Assembly (NCBI GenBank): GCA_964596015.1
Contig: CAZQSB010000072.1
Span: forward strand, 1-9,667
DNA from: WJMD01 sp964596015
GTDB lineage: Bacteria > Joyebacterota > Joyebacteria > Joyebacterales > Joyebacteraceae
DNA length: 9,667 nucleotides
Reading direction: 5' to 3'
Part shown: positions 1-6,038 of the stretch, one piece after another
Layout: every line of letters starts with the position of its first letter
How positions within the stretch are numbered: the stretch's first letter is position 1
Notes under the pieces: model-generated
What the model was told of the DNA's origin: nothing
Database searches by the model: none
What the model saw: the letters and a program-made list of their open reading frames with translations, nothing else
Made by a program: the position numbers and the translations under genes

Positions 1-27
1 AGACCCCACAGATGGGATCTCCGTCTT
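1..27 (-). terminator. Possible hairpin downstream of the tRNA
   Basis: Just past the tRNA 3' end on the minus strand lies an imperfect inverted repeat: outer AGAC/GTCT arms around an inner AGAT-CCC-ATCT hairpin. It could end the tRNA transcript. The window edge cuts off any T-run, so this is weak. Confidence 0.2.
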
Positions 28-33
28 TCGCTA

Positions 34-108
34 TACGCCCGATGAGGACGGGAACCTCTGACCTTCGCAGCCGCAGTGCGACGCTCTGATCCGCTGAGCT
101 ACGGGCGC
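34..108 (-). tRNA. tRNA-Arg-like gene, anticodon GCG, aberrant T arm
   Basis: Read on the minus strand, a 7-bp acceptor stem (GCGCCCG pairing with CGGGCGT, one G-U) encloses a D arm (GCTC/GAGC), an anticodon arm (TCGCA/TGCGA) with loop CTGCGGC, and a T arm. T33 precedes anticodon GCG (positions 72-74), which reads the Arg codon CGC. A20 in the D loop and C35 are arginine identity elements. No CCA is encoded. The T arm is abnormal: the stem is GAGG/CCTC with an A-A mismatch and one extra base, and the loop TTCCCGT lacks the usual purine-57 and A58. Most bacteria read CGC with an ACG (inosine) tRNA, so GCG is unusual. It may be a divergent functional tRNA or a decaying copy. The promoter just upstream favours expression. 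Confidence 0.62.
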
Positions 109-123
109 ATCGCGTTCATCCTT

Positions 124-151
124 AGTATACGGGTTCTCCTCCGCGGCTCGA
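124..151 (-). promoter_or_regulatory. Putative promoter of the tRNA gene
   Basis: On the minus strand TATACT (124-129, 5/6 to the -10 consensus) lies 15 bp upstream of the mature tRNA 5' end at 108, the normal distance for a bacterial tRNA promoter. With a 16-bp spacer the -35 candidate is TCGAGC (146-151), only 3/6. The assignment rests mainly on the -10 box and its position. Confidence 0.45.
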
Positions 152-424
152 TCTAGCATATGCGCGTGGGGTCCGTAACAGAATCGCCTCCCGTAGCGTC
201 GTCCGTCATTTCAGCGACAGTGAACGAAAAGAGTGCCTGCACTCGCTCCAACATTCCGAAGACCGTGCTACGCGAAGTATCGTACTGAATGCTGTTCTAG
301 CGAACGCCAACAATCAGGATCGAGAAGGACGACCTTGTCAAGCGAGGCGCGAAAGGCGAGAATGGGATGTCGGAGGCGCTCCGTGCTAAGTGACACGGAA
401 TGTGCCGGGAAGCGAGGCCGCGGA
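152..424. other. Intergenic region without a convincing gene
   Basis: Between the tRNA promoter and the [2Fe-2S] subunit gene I see no credible coding sequence. An open frame from 233 runs into the downstream gene, but its upstream residues are low-complexity Arg/Ser-rich and resemble no part of this family. The only signals I can name are a possible promoter at 335-363 and a GAGG ribosome site at 414-417. Confidence 0.5.
335..363 (+). promoter_or_regulatory. Putative promoter of the Fe-S/FAD subunit operon
   Basis: TTGTCA (335-340, 5/6 to -35) and GAGAAT (358-363, 4/6 to -10) are separated by 17 bp. Transcription would start near 370, about 55 bp before the ATG at 425. The match is moderate and similar pairs can occur by chance. 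Confidence 0.33.
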
Positions 425-925
425 ATGAAGCTGCAGCTGGAACTCAACGGCGCGTCGGTTTCCTGCGACGTCGATCCTTGCGCACGTCTGCTCGACGTAC
501 TTCGCAACGAGCTTGGCGCGAAGAGCGTCAAGGAAGGGTGCGGAGAAGGCGAGTGCGGAGCGTGCACGGTGCTTCTGGACGATGCACCGGTCAACGCATG
601 CCTCGTGATGGCGGCCCAAGCGGACGGTTGTCGGGTGGCCACTGTCGAAGGTCTCGCCCGAGAGGGAGCTCTTCATCCGGTCCAACGTGCATTCACGGAG
701 ACGGGCGCCGTGCAATGCGGTTTCTGCACGCCGGGGTTCCTGATGGCGACGGTCGCCCTTCTGCGGGAGTTCTCTCAACCGACCGACCAGCAGATCCGGC
801 ACGCTCTCGACGGCCACCTCTGCCGCTGTACCGGATACAAGAAGATCATGGACGCAGTTCGACGGGCCGCCGAACTGACAGCGACAGCCCAGGCGGTCTC
901 CCAGGAAGGAGCGCTGGGCACATGA
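425..925 (+). CDS. [2Fe-2S] subunit of an XDH-family molybdenum hydroxylase
   Basis: Small electron-transfer subunit (166 aa) of a three-part molybdenum hydroxylase. It passes electrons from the Mo site to FAD through two [2Fe-2S] clusters. The N-terminal plant-ferredoxin-like domain carries Cys39, Cys44, Cys47 and Cys59 (CGEGECGAC plus a distal Cys). The C-terminal helical domain carries Cys98-x2-Cys101 (QCGFCTPG) and Cys133-x-Cys135 (LCRCTGY), so all eight ligands are present. The length is normal for CoxS/XdhC/NdhS-type subunits. I chose the ATG at 425 because the family begins with a short first strand (MKLQLELNG) and GAGG lies 7 bp upstream; an in-frame start at 233 would add an unrelated tail. 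The stop overlaps the next start (ATGA), implying translational coupling. No large-subunit gene is adjacent; the candidate partner is at 6010-8313 on the other strand. Substrate unknown. Confidence 0.95.
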   Translation: MKLQLELNGASVSCDVDPCARLLDVLRNELGAKSVKEGCGEGECGACTVLLDDAPVNACLVMAAQADGCRVATVEGLAREGALHPVQRAFTETGAVQCGFCTPGFLMATVALLREFSQPTDQQIRHALDGHLCRCTGYKKIMDAVRRAAELTATAQAVSQEGALGT

Positions 926-1767
926 ACTACATTCGCCCTGTGGGCATTCCCGAGCTTCTGACCGCACTCAAGGAGAAGGACGCCTCCGTCATTTGCGGCG
1001 GGACGGATATCCTGGTCAAGATGCGTCGAGGGTTGGTCGCCCCCAAGAGCCTCATCGATGTCTCGCGGCTCGAGGAACTGCGCGGGATTCGCACGGTTGA
1101 CGGCGAGATTCAGATTGGTGCCGCGGTGAGCGAAAGCGAGATTCTCAAAGATCCGCTCGTCATCGAGCAATTGCCGCTTCTTTCGGAGGTGCTGAAGCGC
1201 CTCGCCGCCGTCGAGATCCGCAGCCGCGGGTCCCTGGGAGGCAACCTAGTCAACGCCTCGCCCGCCGCGGACAGCGCTGTTCCGCTCTTGCTGTACGAGG
1301 CGAAACTCCACCTGGTCGGTCCGACCGGCGAGCGATGGGTACCGATCACGGAATTCTTCGTGGGTCCGGGGAAGACCGTTCTCCAGGAGGGCGAGTTCGT
1401 GCGAACGGTTTCCGTGCCCGTCCCCCCGGAGAACGTCCGGGCGTACTTCCACAAGATCGGGCGGCGGCGCGCGCTGATCATCTCCATCGTGTCAGTGGGC
1501 ATGCTGATCGGAATCAGCGGAGGCACCGTCGACTTGATCCGAATCGCCGCCGGGTCGGTCGCTCCGACCCCGCTCCGGCTTCAACAGGCGGAGAGAATCC
1601 TTCTCCACGCTGCTTTGGACGATGACCGGATCGGCGAGGCGGGACAAGTCGCGTCACGCTCCGTCTCCCCGATTGACGACGTTCGCGCCAGTGCAACCTA
1701 TCGGAGGCAGGTGACGGGAGAGCTTCTGCAACGCTTTCTTCAACAGGCACGCCGGGAAGCAGGGTGA
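922..1767 (+). CDS. FAD-binding (medium) subunit of an XDH-family molybdenum hydroxylase
   Basis: Flavin subunit (281 aa) that takes electrons from the [2Fe-2S] subunit and delivers them to NAD or another acceptor. Two FAD-binding signatures of the PCMH/CoxM family are visible: GGTDILV at residues 26-32, and RGSLGGNLVNASPAAD at about 102-117, which wraps the pyrophosphate. The C-terminal part (IRIAAGSVAPTPLR and following) matches the CO-dehydrogenase flavoprotein C-terminal domain. Length is typical, with no room for the extra [4Fe-4S] insertion of 4-hydroxybenzoyl-CoA reductase. The start overlaps the preceding stop by 4 bases (ATGA), so the two subunits are surely co-translated. The frame remains open back to 400, but that part is a shadow of the small-subunit gene. 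The next gene follows after 3 bp. Confidence 0.95.
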   Translation: MNYIRPVGIPELLTALKEKDASVICGGTDILVKMRRGLVAPKSLIDVSRLEELRGIRTVDGEIQIGAAVSESEILKDPLVIEQLPLLSEVLKRLAAVEIRSRGSLGGNLVNASPAADSAVPLLLYEAKLHLVGPTGERWVPITEFFVGPGKTVLQEGEFVRTVSVPVPPENVRAYFHKIGRRRALIISIVSVGMLIGISGGTVDLIRIAAGSVAPTPLRLQQAERILLHAALDDDRIGEAGQVASRSVSPIDDVRASATYRRQVTGELLQRFLQQARREAG

Positions 1768-1770
1768 TCG

Positions 1771-2163
1771 ATGATGTCCGATTGGTGTGAAGAGCTGACT
1801 GCCGCGTGGAACGAGCGCAAGGGCCCCGTCGTCTTTGCAACTGCCAGCCGCGACGGCCGGCCCAATGCTGTCTATGTGACGTGGTTGAAGCGCTTCGGGG
1901 ATTCGCTTCTTCTCGCCGACAACTATTTCGACAAGACCAAGTCGAACATCGAGAACGGGAGCCCGGGTGCGGTGGTCTTCCTGACCAAGCAGGGCGCGTC
2001 GTATCAGGTGAAGGGCGCAATTGAATACAAGACAAGCGGACCGGCCTTCGACGAGATGAAGGCGTGGCTTCCCGATCCCGAGCGGTTTCCGGGTCACGGA
2101 GCGGCCCTCCTCCACATCGAAGAGGCCTACAGCAACCGCTACGGATCGAAGCGAATCCAGTAG
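1771..2163 (+). CDS. Pyridoxamine 5'-phosphate oxidase-like flavin-binding protein
   Basis: Small (130 aa) split-barrel protein of the PNPOx-like family, whose members bind FMN, F420 or related cofactors and usually act as small oxidoreductases. Recognisable features are the opening strand with FATASRDGRPNAVYV (about residues 22-36), then LLLADNYFDKTKSN (about 46-59), where family members contact the cofactor phosphate, and YQVKGAIEY (about 78-86). It lies 3 bp after the FAD-subunit stop, so it belongs to the same operon and may share substrate or redox partner with the hydroxylase; that role is inference. Two adjacent ATGs (1771, 1774) could start it; an AGGG at 1761-1764 is the only ribosome site seen. 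It ends 10 bp from the convergent gene, with no clear terminator between. True PNPOx is much longer, so PLP synthesis is unlikely. Confidence 0.8.
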   Translation: MMSDWCEELTAAWNERKGPVVFATASRDGRPNAVYVTWLKRFGDSLLLADNYFDKTKSNIENGSPGAVVFLTKQGASYQVKGAIEYKTSGPAFDEMKAWLPDPERFPGHGAALLHIEEAYSNRYGSKRIQ

Positions 2164-2173
2164 ACCCTATGGA

Positions 2174-2785
2174 CTACCGAGCGATTGCGTCGGCCAGCCG
2201 GCCGCCAAGCTGTCGCGCATCGGCGAGAAGCGTGTGCGAGGTTCTCGCTTTCCCCGGTTCGAACAGGCCGGTGACGAGCATCTCATCCCACGCTGTGAAT
2301 TCGTAGGCGCGAAAGAGCGCAGCCATCGTCTGCTTCAGACCGGAGAACTTCGGTGTCGGATCGGCGGCAATCGCCAACAGCACACCGAGCCCCGAGTTGC
2401 CGGAAGGACGGACCGATTCCCCTCTCTTCCTCGCGAGCGCCTTGCGCGCCCCCGTGGACTGATTGCGATCGACAAACGCCTTGGCTGGAGACGGAACGTT
2501 CCAGAAGTAGACGGGGCTAGAGAAGACCATGGCGTCCGCAGCGAGCAGCCGATCTCGCACCGCTTGGAAGTCGTCTTCGATGACGCACTCCCCGGTTGAT
2601 TGACACCGTTGGCAACCGATGCACGGTGCGATGTTCCGTGCCGACAGGATAATCGTTTCTGTCTTCGCCCCCCGGGCCTCGGCCTCTTCTAGCAGCGTTC
2701 GAAGCAGAGTGTCGGAGTTGCCGCCACGCCGTGTGCTGGCAGCGAGTCCAACGATGTCCGGGTGTTCGTTTGGTGCGTCAACCAC
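2174..2785 (-). CDS. Iron-sulfur flavoprotein (flavodoxin-fold, NADPH-dependent FMN reductase-like)
   Basis: A 203-aa flavodoxin-fold protein. An FMN-phosphate loop is visible at ASTRRGGNSDTLL (about residues 16-28), and SSPVYFWNVPSPAKAFVDR (about 89-107) is the typical second flavin-contact segment. Between them Cys55-x2-Cys58-x2-Cys61-x5-Cys67 matches the compact cysteine motif that holds a [4Fe-4S] cluster in archaeal-type iron-sulfur flavoproteins (Isf). Those proteins are dimers that move electrons between ferredoxin and acceptors, and some detoxify O2 or peroxide. I chose GTG at 2783-2785 because AAGGAGG lies just upstream (4-bp spacing) and the sequence becomes flavodoxin-like only after it. 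The frame stays open to 3079, but that part overlaps the VOC gene in another frame. It is the second gene of a two-gene operon, 38 bp after the VOC stop. Confidence 0.85.
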   Translation of the reverse strand: MVDAPNEHPDIVGLAASTRRGGNSDTLLRTLLEEAEARGAKTETIILSARNIAPCIGCQRCQSTGECVIEDDFQAVRDRLLAADAMVFSSPVYFWNVPSPAKAFVDRNQSTGARKALARKRGESVRPSGNSGLGVLLAIAADPTPKFSGLKQTMAALFRAYEFTAWDEMLVTGLFEPGKARTSHTLLADARQLGGRLADAIAR

Positions 2786-2823
2786 ACGTCCTCCTTCGTC
2801 TTGCAGGTCGTTCCCGGCGCCGA

Positions 2824-3186
2824 CTACGTCGACAGGCCGATCCGATTCCCGACGGTGTCCTCCACGAGGGCGAAGTACCCGGCCGCCGGATCGCCGGAAG
2901 ACTTCGGCGTCTTGTCCATTACTACCGTGCCGCCGGCATCGACGACTCGACGAAGCGACGCTTCGATCTTCGAACACCGGACGTGGACGATCGGCCCCAG
3001 CGGGGTGATCGCTTCGGGCTTCTCCTTGAAGATCCCTCCGATACCCTGCGGCGCTTCGAAGAATAGGAAGCCGTCCCATCCGGCGCGGGCTTGGAATCGC
3101 CAGCCAAAAGCCTGTCCGTAGAAGCGCCGGCTTTGCTCCAAGTTGGTGGTGAAGAACTCCACGTAGCAGATCGATCCGTCCCGCAC
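2824..3186 (-). CDS. VOC-fold (glyoxalase/bleomycin-resistance-like) protein
   Basis: A 120-aa protein of two paired beta-alpha-beta-beta-beta units. The first repeat begins YVEFFTTNLEQSRRFYGQAF (residues 8-27), the standard VOC opening. The second contains IVHVRC (His68) and ends GYFALVEDTVGNRIGL (about 103-118), close to the PhnB/CarP-like branch. His68, Glu109 and perhaps Glu10 could be metal ligands, but the position often held by the first His is Tyr8, so metal binding is uncertain. VOC proteins include lyases, isomerases, dioxygenases and binding proteins, so the reaction cannot be named. I chose GTG at 3184-3186, which has AAAGGAG 5 bp upstream; a GTG six codons earlier (3202-3204) would put that ribosome site inside the gene. 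It leads the operon with the iron-sulfur flavoprotein and is divergent from aor. Confidence 0.82.
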   Translation of the reverse strand: MRDGSICYVEFFTTNLEQSRRFYGQAFGWRFQARAGWDGFLFFEAPQGIGGIFKEKPEAITPLGPIVHVRCSKIEASLRRVVDAGGTVVMDKTPKSSGDPAAGYFALVEDTVGNRIGLST

Positions 3187-3227
3187 GCCGTCTCCTTTCC
3201 GCACTTACTGCACCGTCCCGTCACCGG

Positions 3228-3270
3228 GTGTACAGTATGGCAGACAATGCGTTAAGCTGTACTTTACAAG
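3228..3270. promoter_or_regulatory. Divergent control region with spaced inverted repeat
   Basis: Between the VOC operon (-) and aor (+) lies a perfect inverted repeat GTACAG (3230-3235) / CTGTAC (3257-3262) with 21 bp between arms, a spacing that places the half-sites on similar faces of the helix. On the minus strand CATACT (3234-3239) could be a -10 with AGTACA (3258-3263) as a weak -35. On the plus strand CAGACA (3241-3246), 18 bp, TACAAG (3265-3270) could serve aor. Both candidates overlap the repeat, as an operator would. No regulator gene is in the window. This is pattern reading only. Confidence 0.35.
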
Positions 3271-3354
3271 CATCGGCGCCGGGGAACCAGGCGGCGATCG
3301 AACGACCTTGACGAAAACGACTGGAGCGCGGTGCGAGGAGGAAAGGAGTTCATG

Positions 3355-5247
3355 ATGCCGAACGGCTACTGTGGGAGCATCCTTCACGTCGATCTGACGG
3401 AGGGGAAGATCGAGACGGAACATCCGGATGACGCCTTCTACCGGCGGTATCTGGGGGGAAGCGCGATGGGAATGCACTACCTTCTCTTCGAGACGACGCC
3501 GGGAGCCGATCCTCTCGGGCTGGAGAACACGCTGTGCCTGATGACCGGTGTCATCACCGGCGCGCCGTTTCCCGGCCAATCCCGCGTCGCGGCCGTCGCC
3601 AAGTCTCCGGTTACCCAGTTGGTCGGCGATTCTCAGGCCGGTGGCTTCTGGCCGGCCGAACTGAAGTTCGCCGGATTCGACGGAATCGTCATCACAGGGC
3701 AATCCGCGAAGCCGGTCTATCTCTTGATTCACGACGGTGCCGCGGAATTGCGAGATGCAGGCAGACTCGTCGGCCGGTTCACGGCCGACGTCGAGGACAC
3801 CATTCGAGAGGAGCTCGACGACGCGAAGATCCAGGTCCTCCAATGCGGCCCGGCCGGCGAGCGCGGCGTTCGGTTCGGAGCGTTGATAAACCACGCCAAC
3901 CGCGCCAACGGCCGAACGGGGATGGGCACGGTGATGGGATCCAAGAATCTTCGCGCGGTCGCCGTGCGCGGCACTGGGACCTTCCGCGCCGCCGATCCGG
4001 AGGCGGCGCGTGAGATCGCGAAATGGGGGGCAACGCATTTCGACGACTCCGAAGTCGCCGAACTGAAGACCTACGGGACGCCGAGCATCGTCCTCCCCCA
4101 GAACGAATCGGGCGGCCTGCCCACCCGCAATTGGTCGAGCGGCGTTTTCGAGGGCGCGGAGTCGATCAGCGGCGAGCGGATGAACGAGACGATTCTCACC
4201 AAGAACGACACCTGCTACGGCTGCATCGTCCGCTGCAAACGGGTCGTCGAGGTCACCGAAGGGCCTTTCATTGTCGATGAACGCTACGGTGGACCGGAGT
4301 ACGAGACGTTGGCCGCCTTCGGCTCGTATTGCGGCATCTCCGATCTCCCCGCGGTGGCGCGAGCCAATCAGCTCTGCAATATGTACGGAATGGACACGAT
4401 CTCCTGCGGCGCCACGGTCGCATGGGCGATGGATTGTGTCGAGCAGGGTCTCCTTTCCCGGGAACAGACCGACGGTCTCGACCTTCGATTCGGCAACGCC
4501 GAGGCGATGGTTCAGGTCGTCGAGGCCATCGGCAAACGCGAGGGAATCGGAGACGTTCTGGCCGAGGGGAGTCAACGCGCGGCCGAAATCCTGGGAGTGG
4601 GACAGGACCTCGTCGTTGCCAGCAAGGCCCACGAGTTTCCGGCGCACATGCCCGAGGTCAAGCGGAGCCTCGCTCTGATCTATGCGGTCAATCCGTTCGG
4701 CGCCGACCATCAATCGCACGAACACGATCCCGCCTACGAAGGCGGCTACGAGGTACGCATGGCCGAGCTGGGCTTGCACGAGACGCGCCCTTCGGACGTC
4801 CTCGACGACGAGAAGGTACGGTATGCCCTGCGTACCCAGTGGCTGTTCAGTGCCCTGGACAGTGTGTGCGCCTGCCAGTTCGTGTTCGGCCCTTCGTTCC
4901 AGCTCTACGGATCCGATCAACTGGCGGCCGCCGTGTCGGCGGTGACCGGGTGGACGGTCGATGTCGACGAGCTCCTTGAGGTCGGAGAGCGTCGGCTCGC
5001 CATGATGCGTTTGTTCAATCAGCGCGAAGGAACAGCGGCAGAAGCCGATACACTTCCGGCGAAGGTCTTCCAGCCGCTGCGCGGCGGGCCGAGTGACGGG
5101 GCTGCCGTGGACCGGGAGGAGTTCAAGACGGCGTGCCGCACGTACTATGAGATGGCCGGCTGGGATGACAGCGGACGCGTGACCGAGGCCAAGCTCGCCG
5201 CCCTCGGCCTCGCCGACCTGGCCGATGCGTCACCGGTGGCTTCCTGA
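3355..5247 (+). CDS. aor: Tungsten-type aldehyde:ferredoxin oxidoreductase family protein
   Basis: AOR-family enzyme (630 aa; the Pyrococcus enzyme has about 605). These cytoplasmic enzymes hold a tungsto-bis-pterin cofactor and one [4Fe-4S] cluster and interconvert aldehydes and carboxylates with ferredoxin. The N-terminal domain has the family start (GYCGSILHVDLTEGKI) and the YLGG, GAPFPGQSR and NRANGRTGMG segments. Cluster ligands are Cys287-x2-Cys290-x3-Cys294, one residue from P. furiosus Cys288/291/295, plus Cys507 as the counterpart of Cys494. The pterin motifs are NMYGMDT (342-348) and DSVCACQ, the latter degenerate against DxxGLCx. GPEYE (about 313-317) and GADH (His452) are the likely active-site acid and histidine regions. 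Start: AAAGGAG (3342-3348) fits the ATG at 3355 (6-bp gap) better than 3352 or the GTG at 3331. The racemase gene follows after 11 bp. Exact aldehyde unknown. Confidence 0.93.
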   Translation: MPNGYCGSILHVDLTEGKIETEHPDDAFYRRYLGGSAMGMHYLLFETTPGADPLGLENTLCLMTGVITGAPFPGQSRVAAVAKSPVTQLVGDSQAGGFWPAELKFAGFDGIVITGQSAKPVYLLIHDGAAELRDAGRLVGRFTADVEDTIREELDDAKIQVLQCGPAGERGVRFGALINHANRANGRTGMGTVMGSKNLRAVAVRGTGTFRAADPEAAREIAKWGATHFDDSEVAELKTYGTPSIVLPQNESGGLPTRNWSSGVFEGAESISGERMNETILTKNDTCYGCIVRCKRVVEVTEGPFIVDERYGGPEYETLAAFGSYCGISDLPAVARANQLCNMYGMDTISCGATVAWAMDCVEQGLLSREQTDGLDLRFGNAEAMVQVVEAIGKREGIGDVLAEGSQRAAEILGVGQDLVVASKAHEFPAHMPEVKRSLALIYAVNPFGADHQSHEHDPAYEGGYEVRMAELGLHETRPSDVLDDEKVRYALRTQWLFSALDSVCACQFVFGPSFQLYGSDQLAAAVSAVTGWTVDVDELLEVGERRLAMMRLFNQREGTAAEADTLPAKVFQPLRGGPSDGAAVDREEFKTACRTYYEMAGWDDSGRVTEAKLAALGLADLADASPVAS

Positions 5248-5258
5248 AAGGAGACGCG

Positions 5259-5990
5259 ATGACTCGGCGGATCGCCTTCTTGAACATCTTTCGCGGGTAC
5301 TTGTACGACGATGACTATCGCGCCGTCGTCGACGCCGCCAAGGCGGACGACAGTGAGGTCGATGTGTGGTCGTTTCCCGAGAGCCCCGATGGGTCCGAAG
5401 GGGACATCCAACATCAACTCAAGCTCCATCGCTACGAGAGCCTCACTCTGGCCGGCACGCTCGCGTTGGTCGAGAAGGCCGAGCGGGCCGGATACGACGG
5501 GTTCGTCATCGGCTGCTTCAACGACCCAGCGCTCGCCGAGGCGCGTGAGGTGGTCCGGGATCTCGTCGTGGCCGCTCCCTGCGAAGCCTCGCTGCACATC
5601 GCGGCCGCCTTGGGACGGAGGTTCTCCATCCTCGCCGTGGACAGGACGCACGTGCCGCAAGTCGAGGAAAATGTCCGCCATTACGGATTCGAACAGCAAC
5701 TGGCGTCCGTGTGCATGATCCGCGTGCCAACGGCCGAGCTGCAGCATGATTTGGGGGAAACAGCAAAGCGCCTGATCGAAGTCGGAACGCGCGCCGTTCA
5801 AGAGGACGGCGCGGACGTCCTTCTCCTCGGCTGCACGAATTACTTCGGGTTGTACAAGACCGTGCAGGACGAGGTCGGTGTCCCCGTCATCGATCCGATC
5901 GTGGCATCCCTCAAGTTCTGCGAACTGCTGATCGATCTGCGCCGCCGGTTCGGCTGGCGGTATCGGCGTGTCGACGAGCTCACTGATTGA
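5259..5990 (+). CDS. Asp/Glu/hydantoin racemase family protein (HyuE-like)
   Basis: A 243-aa protein of the two-domain Asp/Glu racemase superfamily. Members use two cysteines as opposing acid/base groups to invert a carbon beside a carbonyl. Both cysteines are present in their usual settings: Cys86 in GCFNDPAL (residues 85-92) and Cys192 in LGCTNYFGL. The first motif, followed by AREVV and EASLHIAA, resembles hydantoin/allantoin racemases more than glutamate racemase or maleate isomerase. Strong AAAGGAG (5247-5253) with 5-bp spacing supports the ATG at 5259. Located 11 bp after aor, so almost certainly co-transcribed, which suggests both act on one pathway; that pairing is unusual and the substrate is unknown. 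It converges with the molybdenum large-subunit gene, the stops being about 20 bp apart. Confidence 0.85.
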   Translation: MTRRIAFLNIFRGYLYDDDYRAVVDAAKADDSEVDVWSFPESPDGSEGDIQHQLKLHRYESLTLAGTLALVEKAERAGYDGFVIGCFNDPALAEAREVVRDLVVAAPCEASLHIAAALGRRFSILAVDRTHVPQVEENVRHYGFEQQLASVCMIRVPTAELQHDLGETAKRLIEVGTRAVQEDGADVLLLGCTNYFGLYKTVQDEVGVPVIDPIVASLKFCELLIDLRRRFGWRYRRVDELTD

Positions 5991-6000
5991 ACGTCTGAAT

Positions 6001-6038
6001 CTCTGCAGGCTACCTACAGCAGCACATCGCCTGCAGAG
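6001..6038. repeat. Perfect 10-bp inverted repeat at the convergent gene ends
   Basis: CTCTGCAGGC (6001-6010) and GCCTGCAGAG (6029-6038) are exact reverse complements with an 18-bp loop. The repeat spans the last codons and stop of the large-subunit gene (-) and lies 10 bp beyond the racemase stop (+). A stem would form in either transcript. There is no T-run on either side, so it is not a classic intrinsic terminator, but it could protect 3' ends or slow polymerase in both directions. Confidence 0.6.

Noticed and set aside
233..424. N-terminal extension of the [2Fe-2S] subunit
   Set aside because: The extra residues resemble no part of the family, a ribosome site precedes ATG 425, and the family starts there.
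400..921. N-terminal extension of the FAD subunit
   Set aside because: This part is the +1-type shadow of the Fe-S subunit gene; the FAD domain begins normally at ATG 922.
922..1767. 4-hydroxybenzoyl-CoA reductase beta subunit
   Set aside because: That subunit has an extra [4Fe-4S]-binding insertion with cysteines; this 281-aa protein has no such segment.
2786..3079. N-terminal extension of the iron-sulfur flavoprotein
   Set aside because: It overlaps the VOC gene in another frame and has no flavodoxin-like sequence; the GTG at 2785 has its own AAGGAGG site.
3205..4920. 571-codon open frame antisense to aor
   Set aside because: It lies opposite a clear AOR gene, has no recognisable domain, and long antisense frames are expected in GC-rich genes.
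425..5990. Classical purine catabolism (xanthine to allantoin with allantoin racemase)
   Set aside because: Purine-binding residues are missing from the large subunit and no urate-degrading or allantoinase gene is present; only the racemase similarity points that way.
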